A stretch of DNA of 64,000 nt, from contig NC_059373.1 in assembly GCF_019703515.2 (NCBI RefSeq), positions 19,988,281 through 20,052,280 on the forward strand, in the 5' to 3' direction. Below, piece by piece: positions 11,875-23,915 of the stretch. The position numbers and the translations under genes are program-made. Positions within the stretch are counted from its first letter, which is position 1, and every line of letters begins with the position of its first letter. Origin of the DNA: Myxocyprinus asiaticus. Taxonomy: Eukaryota > Chordata > Actinopteri > Cypriniformes > Catostomidae. The notes under the pieces were generated by a model. It had not been told where the DNA came from. It worked only from the letters and a program-made list of their open reading frames with translations, and did not search any database.

Positions 11875-12878
11875 AGACATAAATATAAATTTTTGTTATG
11901 GCAGGAATAACAAATGGGGATTGATCTAGTTTTATTCACACAGATCTGAGGGTTTAGGGCACAAATCTAGTAGTGGCCTCTTCTTGTTTCTTGGTTTTAA
12001 GATTACAGTGATCTCAGTGTTATTGGTTTTCAAAATAATTATCTAATAATAACAGCACTATTATTTCTAATCAGATCATGCTAATCATGTATATTAACAT
12101 TTCATGCACACATGCTTGTGGCTTTTATTATCTGCGCCAGGTAGTCAGTTGTCTATTTTTGACAATCTTCTTGCATGTTTGAATGAGGCCTTGCTATTCA
12201 CAGTCGGCTTTGCTACCTCAAATGAACCTTCCATAATTTCACCATCTCCAAAAGCTGCACAGCAATACACACTGCCACGTTGTCTCCTTTAGTCTTATTC
12301 CCCTCCCTATCTCTCACATCTATTTGTCCCTCTGATGCACCAGCCCTCTCTTTATGCATTTCAGACACATGATGTGGTTGTTTAAGGGCCAGAAGGAGGC
12401 AGTGTAATTCAGGGACTTCTTGGGTAATGTGACCTCAATGCCATTCACAAACCACCATGTCCGAATTGCCAGAGCACCGAGAAGGGAAAGCTGTCGAGCC
12501 TTTGTGGATGTGTTTCTCAAAGTCCAATGGTGGTGGAGAGATGTCTAGTGAAATACCTGGGGAAAATCCTTCATCAAAGATCACAGGTGAAGCTGATTAT
12601 AGGGACAGTAAAATAAAGAAAACACATTTTCTTTGTTCTTTACTACAGCAAATAAACCAATTAAAGAGATGCTATGTGCTTTGTTGTAGTGATTTAGTAG
12701 TGTTCAGGTAGCCTATCATGGTATTTTACACACTACTGAAGATGATGGCAAGAATCATTCTGTTAATCATGAACAGGCCATATCTGTCCATCAGGCCTCA
12801 AAGAAATCTAAAACATCTCAAAATAAACATTTCTGTAAATGTCCACATATTACACCTCAGGCCATCACTGTTCAGTCA

Positions 12879-12907
12879 ATAAATAAATAAATAAATAAAT
12901 AAATACA
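12879..12907. repeat. Microsatellite (AAAT)n
   Basis: About seven AAAT units form a simple tandem repeat in an A-rich setting. Confidence 0.95.
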
Positions 12908-12914
12908 ATAAAAA

Positions 12915-13245
12915 ATAATTTCTAAATCAGTATTTTTGTCTAGTTTCCCACTAGAAATATCTAAGCATTTTTAAAACAAGATAAATTTACTTGAGAAGCA
13001 AAATGATTTAAGATGATAAGAGATGATACATTTTATTTTCTCATCCAATTGTTTTTGGGTAATTTTTTTTTTCATTGTTTTAAGCATAAATCTCATTTTT
13101 GTTAGAATTATGCTTAACACAACTTGGCATTTTTCTTCTCAAAAATATTATCTTGCTTTGAGAATGTTTAAGAGAGATTTAGGATGTGTAGATATTTTAC
13201 TGGAAATCAAGACAGAATTACTGATTAAGATTTTTTTTTTTTTTT
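12915..13245. repeat. MITE-like palindromic repeat
   Basis: The left part (ATTTCTAAATCAGTATTTTTG, then CTAGAAATATCTAAGC) reappears imperfectly inverted on the right (GATATTTTACTGGAAATC, then AGAATTACTGATTAAGA). It has no coding capacity and is related to the fragment at 10525. It is consistent with a non-autonomous DNA transposon; no terminal duplication was established. Confidence 0.5.
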
Positions 13246-13257
13246 AAAACATCCTTG

Positions 13258-13914
13258 AAGGAATATTCCAGGTTAAGCTCAATACAAGTTAAGCTTAATT
13301 GACAGCATTTGTGGCATAATATTGATTACCAACAACAACAACAACAACAACAAAAAAACAAACAAAAAAAAAAAAAATAGAAAATTCGACTCGTCCCTCA
13401 TTTTCTTTAAAAAAAGCCAAAATCTGGGTGACAGTGATGCACTTACAATGGAAGTGAATGGGGCCAATCTGTAAACGTTAAAATACCCACAAGTATAGAA
13501 ATAAGATGTAAACAATATGCGTTAACATGATTTTAGTGTGATAAAAATCGCTTACCAATCTTTTCTGTATAAAGTTATATCCAATTTTACAACTTCGTTG
13601 CCTTGATGACATAACACCGTAACAGTAAAACCCTAAAACGACCGGAAATTTAAACATATTTAAAGTGCAAATAATACATTTTTAACAGAAGAATTAATGT
13701 GCATTTTATAAAATTAGAAGCTTCACATTTCTGCCTTTAAACCCTCCGAAAATTGGCCACATTCACTTCCATTGTAAGCGCCTCACCGTAACCTAGATTT
13801 TTGCTCTTTTTAAATAAAAGTAGGGACGAGTCAAAATAACCTTTTGTGGTAATCAACATTATGCAACAAATGCTGTCGATTGAGTTTAACTCATATTGAA
13901 TCTGGAATATTTCT
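13258..13914. mobile_element. Palindromic MITE, family A, copy 1
   Basis: The left end (GGAATATTCCAGGTTAAGCT, then GACAGCATTTGTGGCATAAT) is mirrored on the right (ACATTATGCAACAAATGCTG, then TCTGGAATATTTC). Inner blocks also mirror each other: AATGGAAGTGAATGGGGCC near 13449 against ACATTCACTTCCATTGTAAG near 13758. The whole element therefore folds back on itself. A second copy lies at 22286-22904. It has no open frame of its own and is non-autonomous. Confidence 0.8.
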
Positions 13915-13915
13915 T

Positions 13916-14632
13916 TAAAGGAATAGTTCACCAAAAACGAAAATTCATCATTTACTCACCCTCATGTCAATTTAGATGAGTATGACTTTTTTTCTTCTGA
14001 AGAACACAAACAAAGATTTAAAAAATATATAAACTGTATATCTCAGCTCTGTAGGTCCATACAATGCAAGAGAATGGTGACCAAAAAGCACATAAAGACA
14101 GCATAAAAGTAATCCATATGACTCCAGTGGTTAAATCCATGTCTTCAGAAGTAATCCAAACAGATTTGTTTTTCACTATATATCTTGACATCAGCAGTCT
14201 CCTTGCCGATCATGATGTCAAGCTCAATTACACTTCCTAGCACCATCTAGCACTCTGCACATACATCAAGCATTAGGAAATGTAATCAAGCTTGAAATAA
14301 TGATTGTGCCAAGAGACTGCAATGGCAAGATGTACAGTGAAAAATCAGTTACTTTCAATTTTCTTACCCAAAACCCCCAAAAAGTCAATTCAGAAGACAT
14401 GGATTAAAACACTGGAGTCTTATTGATTACCTTCACGCTGCCTTTATTTACTTTTTGGAGCTTCAGAGATTTGGTCAAACATTCACATTGTATGGACCTA
14501 CAGAGCTGAGATATTTTCAGAAAATATTTGTTTGTGTTCTGTAGAAGAAAGAAAGTTATACACATCTCAGGTGGCAAGAGGATGAGTAAATGATGAGAGA
14601 ATTTTCCTTTTTAGGTGAACTGCTCCTTTAAA
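13916..14632. mobile_element. Palindromic MITE, family B, copy 1
   Basis: It starts AAAGGAATAGTTCACCAAAA and ends TTAGGTGAACTGCTCCTTTA, which are inverted copies of each other. Inner blocks mirror as well: GCTCTGTAGGTCCATACAAT near 14046 against ATTGTATGGACCTACAGAGC near 14488. It abuts the family A copy with almost no gap. A second copy lies at 43930-44559 inside the bet1 remnant. It is non-coding. Confidence 0.82.
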
Positions 14633-15283
14633 TCTAGCAGTAATCTCACAAACTACAGCCAAGTTTCCTCTCCAACTTTGTGAAGCCACTTTTAGTCAGC
14701 TTTCAATTTTAAGCACAACATCACAACAATCCTTTGTCCATAATCCATCAAAATTAAAATACATTTTGGTTTAAAGGCTGGATTGGTAGATTTAACCCAA
14801 TAAAGATCATGCTGATGTGAAATACTGTAAGATCAGAATGTATATTTAAAACTTGAACAACGAATACCACAGAATTTAGCTCAACAGTTAACTGCATTTG
14901 GAAGATAAAGTGTTAAAACAGTTCATCCAATTGCACTAGAACAAAACTAAGAAACAGAAGGTATTCAGCACCTCCCCCAATTCTCAAGCCATTCCCAAAC
15001 GACTTCACCAGACAAGGGAGAAATAACAAAAGTGAGAGAGTTAAGTTAATAAACTAAACTTAAAAAGAAAAATAAACTGGAAAAAAAAGTTTCCCTTTTG
15101 AAATGTACCTGCAGTGCTCTATTTATGTTCATGAATATATAGTTTTACAGCAATTTTTTTCAGAAGTGTGCCATGTAAAAAATGTACAAGTATATTTCAA
15201 TTTCAAACAAACATTAACATCTATTCGGCATTCCAACTTAAAGGCAGTATAGGAAATAAGTATTTAATGGACTTAAACTCATT
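14633..15283. other. No gene recognised
   Basis: AT-rich sequence with no recognisable repeat or coding signal. Confidence 0.5.
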
Positions 15284-15451
15284 TTACTGGATATTGTTTT
15301 CTCTGAAAACAACTAACTCTTGTTGGCGTCTTGATGAATCTGCCTTTAGCTCCATGAGCTCCATGAGTGAGAGTGCAGCATCCTCTTCTGGTAAAACATT
15401 CAGAGACTCACTAAGGAGCTGCCTGACTGTTTCATGAAACAATCCTGCCTT
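15284..15451 (-). CDS. Candidate coding exon, gene not identified
   Basis: On the minus strand a branch-point-like TGCTGAC and the acceptor CACTAAG are followed by 56 codons ending in TAA (15284-15286). The translation includes GLFHETVRQLLSESLNVLPE, then DAALSLMELMELKADSSRRQ and ENNIQ at the end: helical, Leu- and Glu-rich and very protein-like. Codon use is far from random for this AT-rich region. It is either a terminal exon ending at the TAA, or an internal exon using a donor just before it (ATCCA followed by GTAAAA, or CAAGA followed by GTTAGT). The family is not recognised. A helical repeat or coiled-coil segment is likely. The overlapping plus-strand frame (Ser-rich) is its shadow. Confidence 0.5.
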   Translation of the reverse strand, partial: KAGLFHETVRQLLSESLNVLPEEDAALSLMELMELKADSSRRQQELVVFRENNIQ

Positions 15452-18400
15452 CTTAGTGCTCAAAGAATGTCAGCAAAAATTATTTTTATCTTCATTGCTA
15501 GCACAAAAGCTTTAACATTCTGCAAAAAAGTTTTCACTCCAACAGTTAGGTTAGTTTTACTAGAAAACCATATCCCTTGTACTCCATTTATCCGGTGCTA
15601 ATAAAGAGCTGTTCGCTCATTCTTCACTGGATTCTGTGTTCTCTTAATGGATGGCTATTATTGATTTAGTTACACTTGGTAAAGAATCTAAAGCCAAGGG
15701 TCCTCTCTTATTAGTCTGATTAATAGAGTTGCAAGAAATCTCTGACTGTTTCTGAGTTAGTGATGGTACTGATATATACACATGGGGTCATACTCAGAAG
15801 TGACAGTGACTGAGTAATTACCTAGTAGGGTTAGAATGAATATGTGCAGAACCTTTTGACTCAATGAAACTTGCTTTTTTTTTTTCACAGGTAACCTTCA
15901 GTGGCCCTCTTTCTCCACTAGATGGCACTCATAGATAACTTCTCAACACAGAAACACAAAGGGAAGAGGAAAAAGGGAGGGATTCTGTTTCACATTTCAG
16001 AAACAGAGCCGAGCGTAGGTCATGGCCAGCTTCATTTCAAGTGCTGGATAAACTGGACCAACTGTCTTTTTTTTTTTTTTTTTTTTTTGTCATTTATCTT
16101 TGGATTGATGGATTTACATGTATAAAGGGATACACCTCAAAGAACCTCTATAATTCAATATGTTGACTTGGCAAAACACCAAACTTGGCACAGGCATTCA
16201 GGTCCCATAGACTTGAAACTTTTTAAGCTTTTTTTTTTATCAAACATTTTGAACTTTCAGATAAGGCTTTGTCAAGCCAACATCAAAGTTCGTCTTGACT
16301 TTCCTTTTCTAGTTACCACTACAACCACTTCTTGAGACAAAAATCTCACAACAGTTTGATATACCCAGTTCTGACATGGTTATAAGAGTGCCAGTCATGG
16401 TGAAAACCTTTCTTGCTTTGTTTGAAAGCTTGTTCTTATCTTTCAGATAAACGTCTCAACACCAGATGTGCAATAACATGAGATTTTCTTGGGCTGTTTG
16501 ACAGATACTGCATGGTTTGTGTGACAAATGCTTCAAATATTTAAATTCAAAGAGTGAAAACCTTGTGGAATGTGTTTCCAAATCTCTTTGAAAGGTCACA
16601 AACCTCTATTTTCTTGATATGTTCAAAGATAAATGATATTTTCCTCATGTAACAAATTAACAGAGTACTTGAATAATCTAACAAATATGCTCTCTTTTTG
16701 TTTTAACACCTGTGCAGTTTCACAAAATAATAATTTTTTTTGTAGAACAAAATGCAGATTAACAAATTGTTCATTGAATTACCTCACCAGCAGTTTAAGA
16801 TTGACTGTGTACTGCGGTTCTAGCTTGTATGGTGCCGTGGCCGAAACCCCAGCATGCCCCCAAAGTTGTTGACCAGGGGGTGGAGGGATGTGGTGATGTG
16901 GTAACTGTATATGAGATGGCTGGTGGAGTTCAAGATGCCCATGTTATCCATGCCTAAATCTGCCACTGACTGTGTAAGTCATATGGACAAAGACCTTCTC
17001 AACTGTAAACAAAGTTTAAATCAACTCTGATACGCATTTCCCGAAGCTGGCGGGATTTGATAACAACTATCAAAGACAAAATGCAAGTTTGACCCCATTT
17101 ACAGAGAGTCTACCGTAGAGCAGTGTATTGATGCCAGCTCCAAGGTATTTAAAATAGCTTGTCTGAGAATAAAATATTTTACTGTTGGAATTCTGGTTGA
17201 GTGACTTGTTAAACAGGTCAAAGTCTGAGAAATGGGATCTGCATACTAATGTCTTTCAGTCAGGATAACTCTCAGAGTAGTTTAAAAAAGATTTTGTAAA
17301 TGTAAATGAGACTGGAGTAGGTTTGGTCTTGGCGAACTAGATCTGCTTTACACACGCTGCTGCTGTTGCTGCTGCTGCTGCTTGACACACGTCAAAATGC
17401 TGCTGCTGTTGGAACTGTACTGCATCTGAGATGAGAGACATGCTGCTACTGAACAAAATCACTTAACCCCACTTACATAAAGCAGATCTAGACAAATGGG
17501 GCAGGGGGGGAGGAGGGTGAATGTTATGCAAGGCTACACTGCTGAACTTGAGTCAAAGCCATTGAGGTGAGTACCATTTTATGTGTTTTGACAGAAGGGT
17601 GTAATTGCCTGATTGGTTTATGTAGAGATGTGTCAGGAACTGAACCTATTGGCCTGAGCCATGCAGAGATTCCTATCTGAACTTAATAGGATGTTTATAG
17701 TATTGGTGTTGAAAGTGTAGAATTATGTTAGGCAGCAATGGGGCTATCTGCAAGGCCTGTATTTGGTGGAATAATGCAATTAACTAAGCAGTTCAGACAG
17801 TATTAGCTTTTCCACCAACAGGCCGAGCGGTTCTGAGCACGGCAAGCAGGTATCATTTTCACTTGAGCACAGTTCGGCACAGCACAATTATGAACTGTTC
17901 CCAGCCCAGATTTTATGATTAGCTAACCATAATGTGAACCCTACCAGTGGAATACCTTTAATGGTGATTCACGAATGATCACTTGCTCAGTCACTCCATT
18001 GTATCCATGATTTCACTGTACTATAATGGAAAAAGAAACCGTAACCATGTCCATGTGACACGTTATAAGCAGTCGATATTAAATAGCTTCCCTCTCTCCT
18101 GATATTTTGTTAAACTTTGTTTACTTGTGGCAGTTATGATGTGCTTCTCTAGATGAGGTGCCCCTCCCGCCTATTAATCTCAATTAGCACAACACAAGTG
18201 TATCACGTTTATTATCTGTAACAATATTTACAGAATTTTGTGGATGTAATTGATCAGGTTGCAATGCATTGATCATTTTCAATGGTCCACCACTGTCTGG
18301 CCACCTTTTGGTAAAAAGAAAGAAAATGTCAGTCATCTGCATGAATTAGACTTGTAAATTGGCTGGGTAGAGGCCATAGAGCTCATAAATAAAGATGGTA

Positions 18401-20203
18401 TCACAGCTTTTCAGAGATAAAAAATAACTACAGACCACAACTCTTGAAAAAAGCCAGAGTCAGGCAAACAACAACCACAACAACAACAACAAAATCAAGC
18501 ATTTATTTCACTGCTATCTAATTTCATATCTTTTCAAGTCTGACAACCCCATTATCAGTTGCTTTAATGTTAACATAATTATGATGCTCTTGAGATGGAT
18601 TGAGACAGTCTGTGAATTATGAGCAACCTCTTCTCAAGCTCCTGGCTGATTAATTCTTCTTTTCTTAAATAGAACTCATTCAATATTTCAGATGAATTGC
18701 ATATGTCAGAGTCTAATAGCAGAAGTAAGCCACAGTCTATCACAACATGGGACAATAAATTGAACCAGTAGCATAGCCAGAAACTTTTGAGTGGGCCAAG
18801 AGAAATTATCGATTGCATGAGATCTGTAAACTTATTTATAACATTTTGAATGTTTACCTAATTGTTTCCAGGGGCATATTTATGAGACTTAGCTACTAAA
18901 GGTTGTCTACTTTAAGAATATTAATAGATCAATCAACAAAATCTTTTAAAAATGTCTAAACAGAATAGACATTTTAACCATTGAATGGAACAATTTTTGT
19001 AATTTTTTCCCCAGCACAATTTGTTGGCATGTTTGGCCAGATGAAAATGGATGAAAATGAGATAAAGGACTTGATGACTGATTGACAACTGTTGCCGATG
19101 TCTCAGCTATGATTTACTGTCAATAAATGACTTTTCTTCTCTGACCATGTCAGTGCGTCACAACTATTCTCGTTAAAGCAGGGGAGAGATTACGCCGCTG
19201 CAATAGAGCGTAAGAATAAATCGAATAAATATTTGGAAGTAGAGAATTTAGTTTTCACAAATAAAAAGTTATGACAAATAAAATTCATAGCAATAAATTC
19301 AATATCACACATATGATATTTGGATCGTTCAGAACGGAAGGGAAATATTAACAGGGTGCAGTTTAAAAGTTTTGAAAACATTTTATCATCCAAAATATTA
19401 TTTTAATTTTTCAGTGCTTATATCTAAATTTTTACTTTTTATCTCATAATTAGGCTATGACTTTTTAATCTCAAAATTTTGACTTTATCTCATAATTTTT
19501 TACTTTTGATCTCGTAATTATGACATTTAATCTCGAAATTTGGATTTTTAATCTCATAATTATGATTTAGTATGTTATAATTATGATTTACCAAAGCACA
19601 ATTACATTTTTTTTTGTGGTAGAAATGGGCTTTCATATGATTACTTCTGAATCAAACACACCCTTATTCAAAACAACAGCACAAGGTGCTTCATTCATAG
19701 TGACTTTAACACGATTATTAAACTCGGCAAGTCATTTACTTTTACATTTAGCAGACACTTTCATCCAGAACAAAGAGACAAAAGTATTTTAATCATTAAA
19801 AAAATAAATCCTTACCTTGTCCGCTGGTCACGCAGACAGCTTCATTGAACGGCTTCATTGATTCACTTCTATTAAAATGAATGGGAGAAATTGGAACGCC
19901 CAACCGTCAATGGATGTAGAAAGCAAGTCTCGCCTTACAGGTAAACGAGCCAATCACCTTTTAGATACGGACATCATCTGTCAATCAACTCGAGAACACG
20001 CATGCGCATTAGCTATACAAACGGGAAAAATAATTTTTTAGCGTAATCTGAGGTAAAGAAGCACAGTTTATGAAACCATTGTTATCAGATTTTACTGCTG
20101 ATTTGAAATATATTCTTTGATAGTAATCTTGACCAACCGTTTTGGGGATTTTAGTTTTTTCCCCATTCAAGTAGATAAGAGCTGCACTTGTAAGATGCTT
20201 ATT

Positions 20204-20206
<3 letters not shown>
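15452..20206. other. No gene recognised; T-run and CTG repeat inside
   Basis: The stretch holds a run of about 21 T at 16067-16088, an interrupted CTG repeat at 17357-17383 with more CTG near 17398-17410, and a (CAA)n run near 18470-18490. A short piece at 19738-19780, read on the minus strand, resembles the 3' tail of SINE family 2. No host exon is recognised. Confidence 0.55.

Positions 20207-20274
<68 letters not shown>
20207..20274. repeat. Microsatellite (TA)n
   Basis: About 33 uninterrupted TA dinucleotides. The Tyr-Ile repeats read on both strands here are products of this tract. Confidence 0.98.
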
Positions 20275-20281
<7 letters not shown>

Positions 20282-22285
20282 GCTGGCCGAGAGCATTTCA
20301 AAGATATCCACTGAGTGATCTAACTTGCCTAAAAAGACTTTGTTATAACAGGAGCGATCATTCCCGAGCTCTCCGCTGAGGAAATAATTGTGAGCATCTA
20401 AACTATGATAGATTTTCATTGCCTCTCTTGCGCAGTTGCTCAGTATCAACAACACATATGGATAAGTCATTTCAGGTAAACGTTTGACATTATTTGAGGA
20501 AATAATGTTAACTCAGAGCTCCATTTAAAGGATCCGTTAATGATACCGGAAGTGCTGCAGGAAAGCTTGCGTTCGAATACCTTGTTATTGTTTACATGCT
20601 TTAAATGGTCTATACATCTAACTCGCTCGGACTTTCAAGAAACAGGAAAAATTCCCGACTTTAAATAAATAATTATATGTCTAGGACGTTTGCGTTGTAG
20701 GGATGTATGGGCAGATTTCAGATATAAAATCAGTGACTGAATGACTAATGTTTACTCACTGAAAACAGAAGATTTTCTATTAAAGCAATAGGCATACTGG
20801 AATGTTTGGGCATAGCAATATGGCGGCGCAGTGACAATCCAGTTCTATATTATAAATCTGTGGTTCATACATATAATATTTGTAAATAACATTATTTTAT
20901 CTTAGAAAATAAAGTGGATGGAATTTGGAGTCTTAGCACTTTTTAACATCCAAAGTTATTCAGCATCTTATGTCAACTCGATCTGGTTTTGATGAAAAAT
21001 TCAGAAGTTATTTAAATACATAGAAAAATGTATACAGTTCATAGCAATCAATTTCACATATATCACATTTGTTACAAATATTTTAATAGACTGGGGAAAT
21101 AAAGTGTTTGGAGCTGCTGCACGGTATGAAGGATGCCATACAACCATGCATATCATCACTGCATCGGGTGTTTACTGTGTAAATAGCTTTGTTTTAGTGA
21201 TAGTTTTGTTTAAAAGTTTTGTATAAGACAATTCTTGGGTGGCACTGGCCCACCCTTGGCTATGCCAGTGAGTTGAACCTGCTCATTTACTACTGCTAAT
21301 ATCACCTAAACAAAAATACTAGCTAGTATGTTATACGTGTGACTTGTTCAGCACAAAGGTAAACACAAAGGTAATTATAGTAACTAAAGCGTACAATCAT
21401 ACATTAGAGAGATGCAGCCGCATAACTTTGCCATTGATGGAAAAGAGTGAAAGGTGAGATCGGTGATAATTAATAAATAAGTAGCACTGTTACTAGTTTG
21501 CATTATTAGCTGCCTGGCTTTTTGGCCAAACATTGCTTTGAGTTATCATCATCTGTGGTGGAAGATGTTTCAAAAAGGTTTGTTTGCCTGTAGGAATATT
21601 CAAAAGCATTTCAATTATTTGGGGTAACATTTTAAAGGATTTTACACACATTTGAAACAGATTATAGAGATAGTATTAGTGGTATTTAAAGAGATTTGAC
21701 AACCCCAAACTTTGTTGTCAAGAGTTTTTATGCTTCAAGATAGGCCTATATCTAAGGCTGAATGCTCAAATAGTGGAAGTGTTATTTGTTTAATATTTGA
21801 TCTCAGTCACGACTTCCACACTTCAATTGAACTCCACAGGTTGTAAAATATTGTCCTTTAATTCCTTATTGTATTTAGTTGGTCAGAGAAGCCATTTGTC
21901 CCAGACAGCATGGAAATTTTTGTGAAACAAGAAAGGAGATTAGGTCGGAAAGCCTCTGCCAGACATTGCTGTGCTTTAAACACTGTTTTCAATTTCTCTG
22001 ACACAGGTTGATGTTTGTCTTGAATGACAAGATTGAAATAATTCTATATTTTGTCTCATGTCTGCTTGTCCTACAGGCCTATGGCATTAAAATTCCTATT
22101 CTAATTCTTTTTATTCAAGTTTTTTATACTACATATTTTTCCACTGTGCGTCACTGGTCACATCAAGGATTCATGCATGCAGAATGTATTGTCCAAACTT
22201 TGAATGCCTCACTACCTTTTAAGAAGTGGGCAATTATTTGAACATACTAAAGTGTCCAGTAGTGAGAGAGTTTAGAGAAATATTA
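20275..22285. other. No gene recognised
   Basis: AT-rich sequence with short open frames only. It contains no named repeat that I can support. Confidence 0.5.
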
Positions 22286-22904
22286 AAGACATTTTTCAGG
22301 TTCAATTCAATTTAAGCTCAATCGACAGCATTTAAGGCATTATGTTGATTACCACAAAATAATTTTGAATCATCCCTGTGTTATTTAAAACATAAATAAA
22401 GAAATAAGCAAAAATCATAGTTACAGAGAGGTACTTAAAATGAAAGTGAATGGGGCCAATCTGTGAACAATAAAATATTCACTGTTTCAAAAGTATAGCC
22501 ACAAGATGTAAATATTATTAGTGCTAACATGATTTTAGTGTGATAGAACAGCTTATTAACCATATCTATGTAAATTTATATACAATATAACAACCGTGTT
22601 GCCGTGTCAATGGAACCCTGCAATTCTGGATTTGGATATACTTTTCTCAGATAAAGTTGGTTAGCAATTTTATCACACTAAAATCATGTTAACATGCATG
22701 TTTACGTCTACTCTTTCTATACTTTTGAAAGAGTATATTTTCATGTTTATGGACCGGCACCTTCCAAGTACCTTACTGAAAGCACAATTTATATATTCAC
22801 TTATTTATTGATAAACAAAGAGCCAGACAAAATAATTTTGTGGTAATTAACATTATACCACAAATGCTGTTGGTAGAGCTCAGCCTGTATGCAGAATATT
22901 TTTA
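22286..22904. mobile_element. Palindromic MITE, family A, copy 2
   Basis: It shares with the copy at 13258 the blocks AAGCTCAATCGACAGCATTT, GTGAATGGGGCCAATCTGTG and ACTAAAATCATGTTAACATG, in the same order and with the same fold-back organisation. The right end (ACCACAAATGCTG) mirrors the left end imperfectly, so this copy is more decayed than copy 1. Confidence 0.72.
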
Positions 22905-23265
22905 AAGGTGCACTCAGTAATGTTTTCCTCACTAAAAAAGTTTTATGGCAAAATAAATAAATAGTTATTTTGAAACATAAGAATAAAATCATCATCGCTC
23001 ACATGAAATGAAGACTCCAATCAAACTGCCTTGTTGAGATCACATGACCAGCTGAAATTTAATCAGCTAATCTCAGTAACCATCCTGTTATTGGACACTT
23101 TCACTCATGGATCAAATTAATCATGGCTGATTGTGAATAGTGAGTCTCTACAATGGTATTGATAACAGAAAAGTATTGCATTTGAATGATGCTGAATCCA
23201 TGCCAAAAGTTGTCAGTATAAGTCCAAGACGACATAAACAAAAACATTACTGAGTGCACCTTTAA
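22902..23265. mobile_element. MITE, family C, copy 1
   Basis: It begins TTAAAGGTGCACTCAGTAAT and ends ATTACTGAGTGCACCTTTAA, exact inverted copies over 20 bases. The start shares TTAA with the right end of the adjacent family A copy. The inside is non-coding. A left-truncated copy lies at 26780-27049. Confidence 0.85.
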
Positions 23266-23753
23266 GACAATTGAAACAGAAGAAAAGGAGCTGTAATATC
23301 TGCAGTGGGCTAGGTGGCACTGTTGCCTCTCCTTAAAATAGAAAACAATCGGAACTGCAAGATTTCACAACAGCTCTGTTTTAAGCATAGCACAGTGATA
23401 AGAAACCCCAAAAGTCATTTTAAAACCATTATTTTAAAGGTTTTATGCTCTCTGGTGGAGGGCAGCAACCACAGACTTGAAACATCTTTATGCCAGGAGA
23501 ACCTGATAAGAAAAATGTGTATTATATAAATATTTATTAAAAAGAATATACTTTTCTTTTATTTACAGACTTTAAAATGCAGGTGCAGTAGTCACTGTGT
23601 TGATGTTTATTCACTTAGATGATTCAATCTCAATATAGAGTTATAATAAGGAGAGACAAACTCATCCTCAATGTTAGGACTGTTTCCTGGGAGATGCTTT
23701 CAAATTAAGGCACTAAAAACTAATTTGCTTAGAGTTGCTTAAATTTAATTAAG

Positions 23754-23778
23754 CTCTCTCTCTCTCTCTCTCTCTCTC
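23754..23778. repeat. Microsatellite (CT)n
   Basis: About 12 CT dinucleotides in tandem. Confidence 0.95.
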
Positions 23779-23915
23779 ATCTTAATGAGAGATTCAATAC
23801 TCCCAAAACATATATGATGCACAAGAATCCGGGGGTTAGTCTAATTCCCACTGTTTATTTTGCATGAAAAATTTGTCTCTAGTCACAACTATCGGAGCAT
23901 CATTTGAAATTAACC

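Noticed and set aside
12320..12711. Overlapping open frames on both strands around a GC-richer stretch (66 and 84 codons)
   Set aside because: No splice borders or protein family could be supported. It may be a conserved non-coding element, but that cannot be shown from one sequence.
20009..20470. Open frame of 153 codons spanning the (TA)n tract
   Set aside because: It is held open by a Tyr-Ile repeat made by the microsatellite, and its flanks lack any coding signature.
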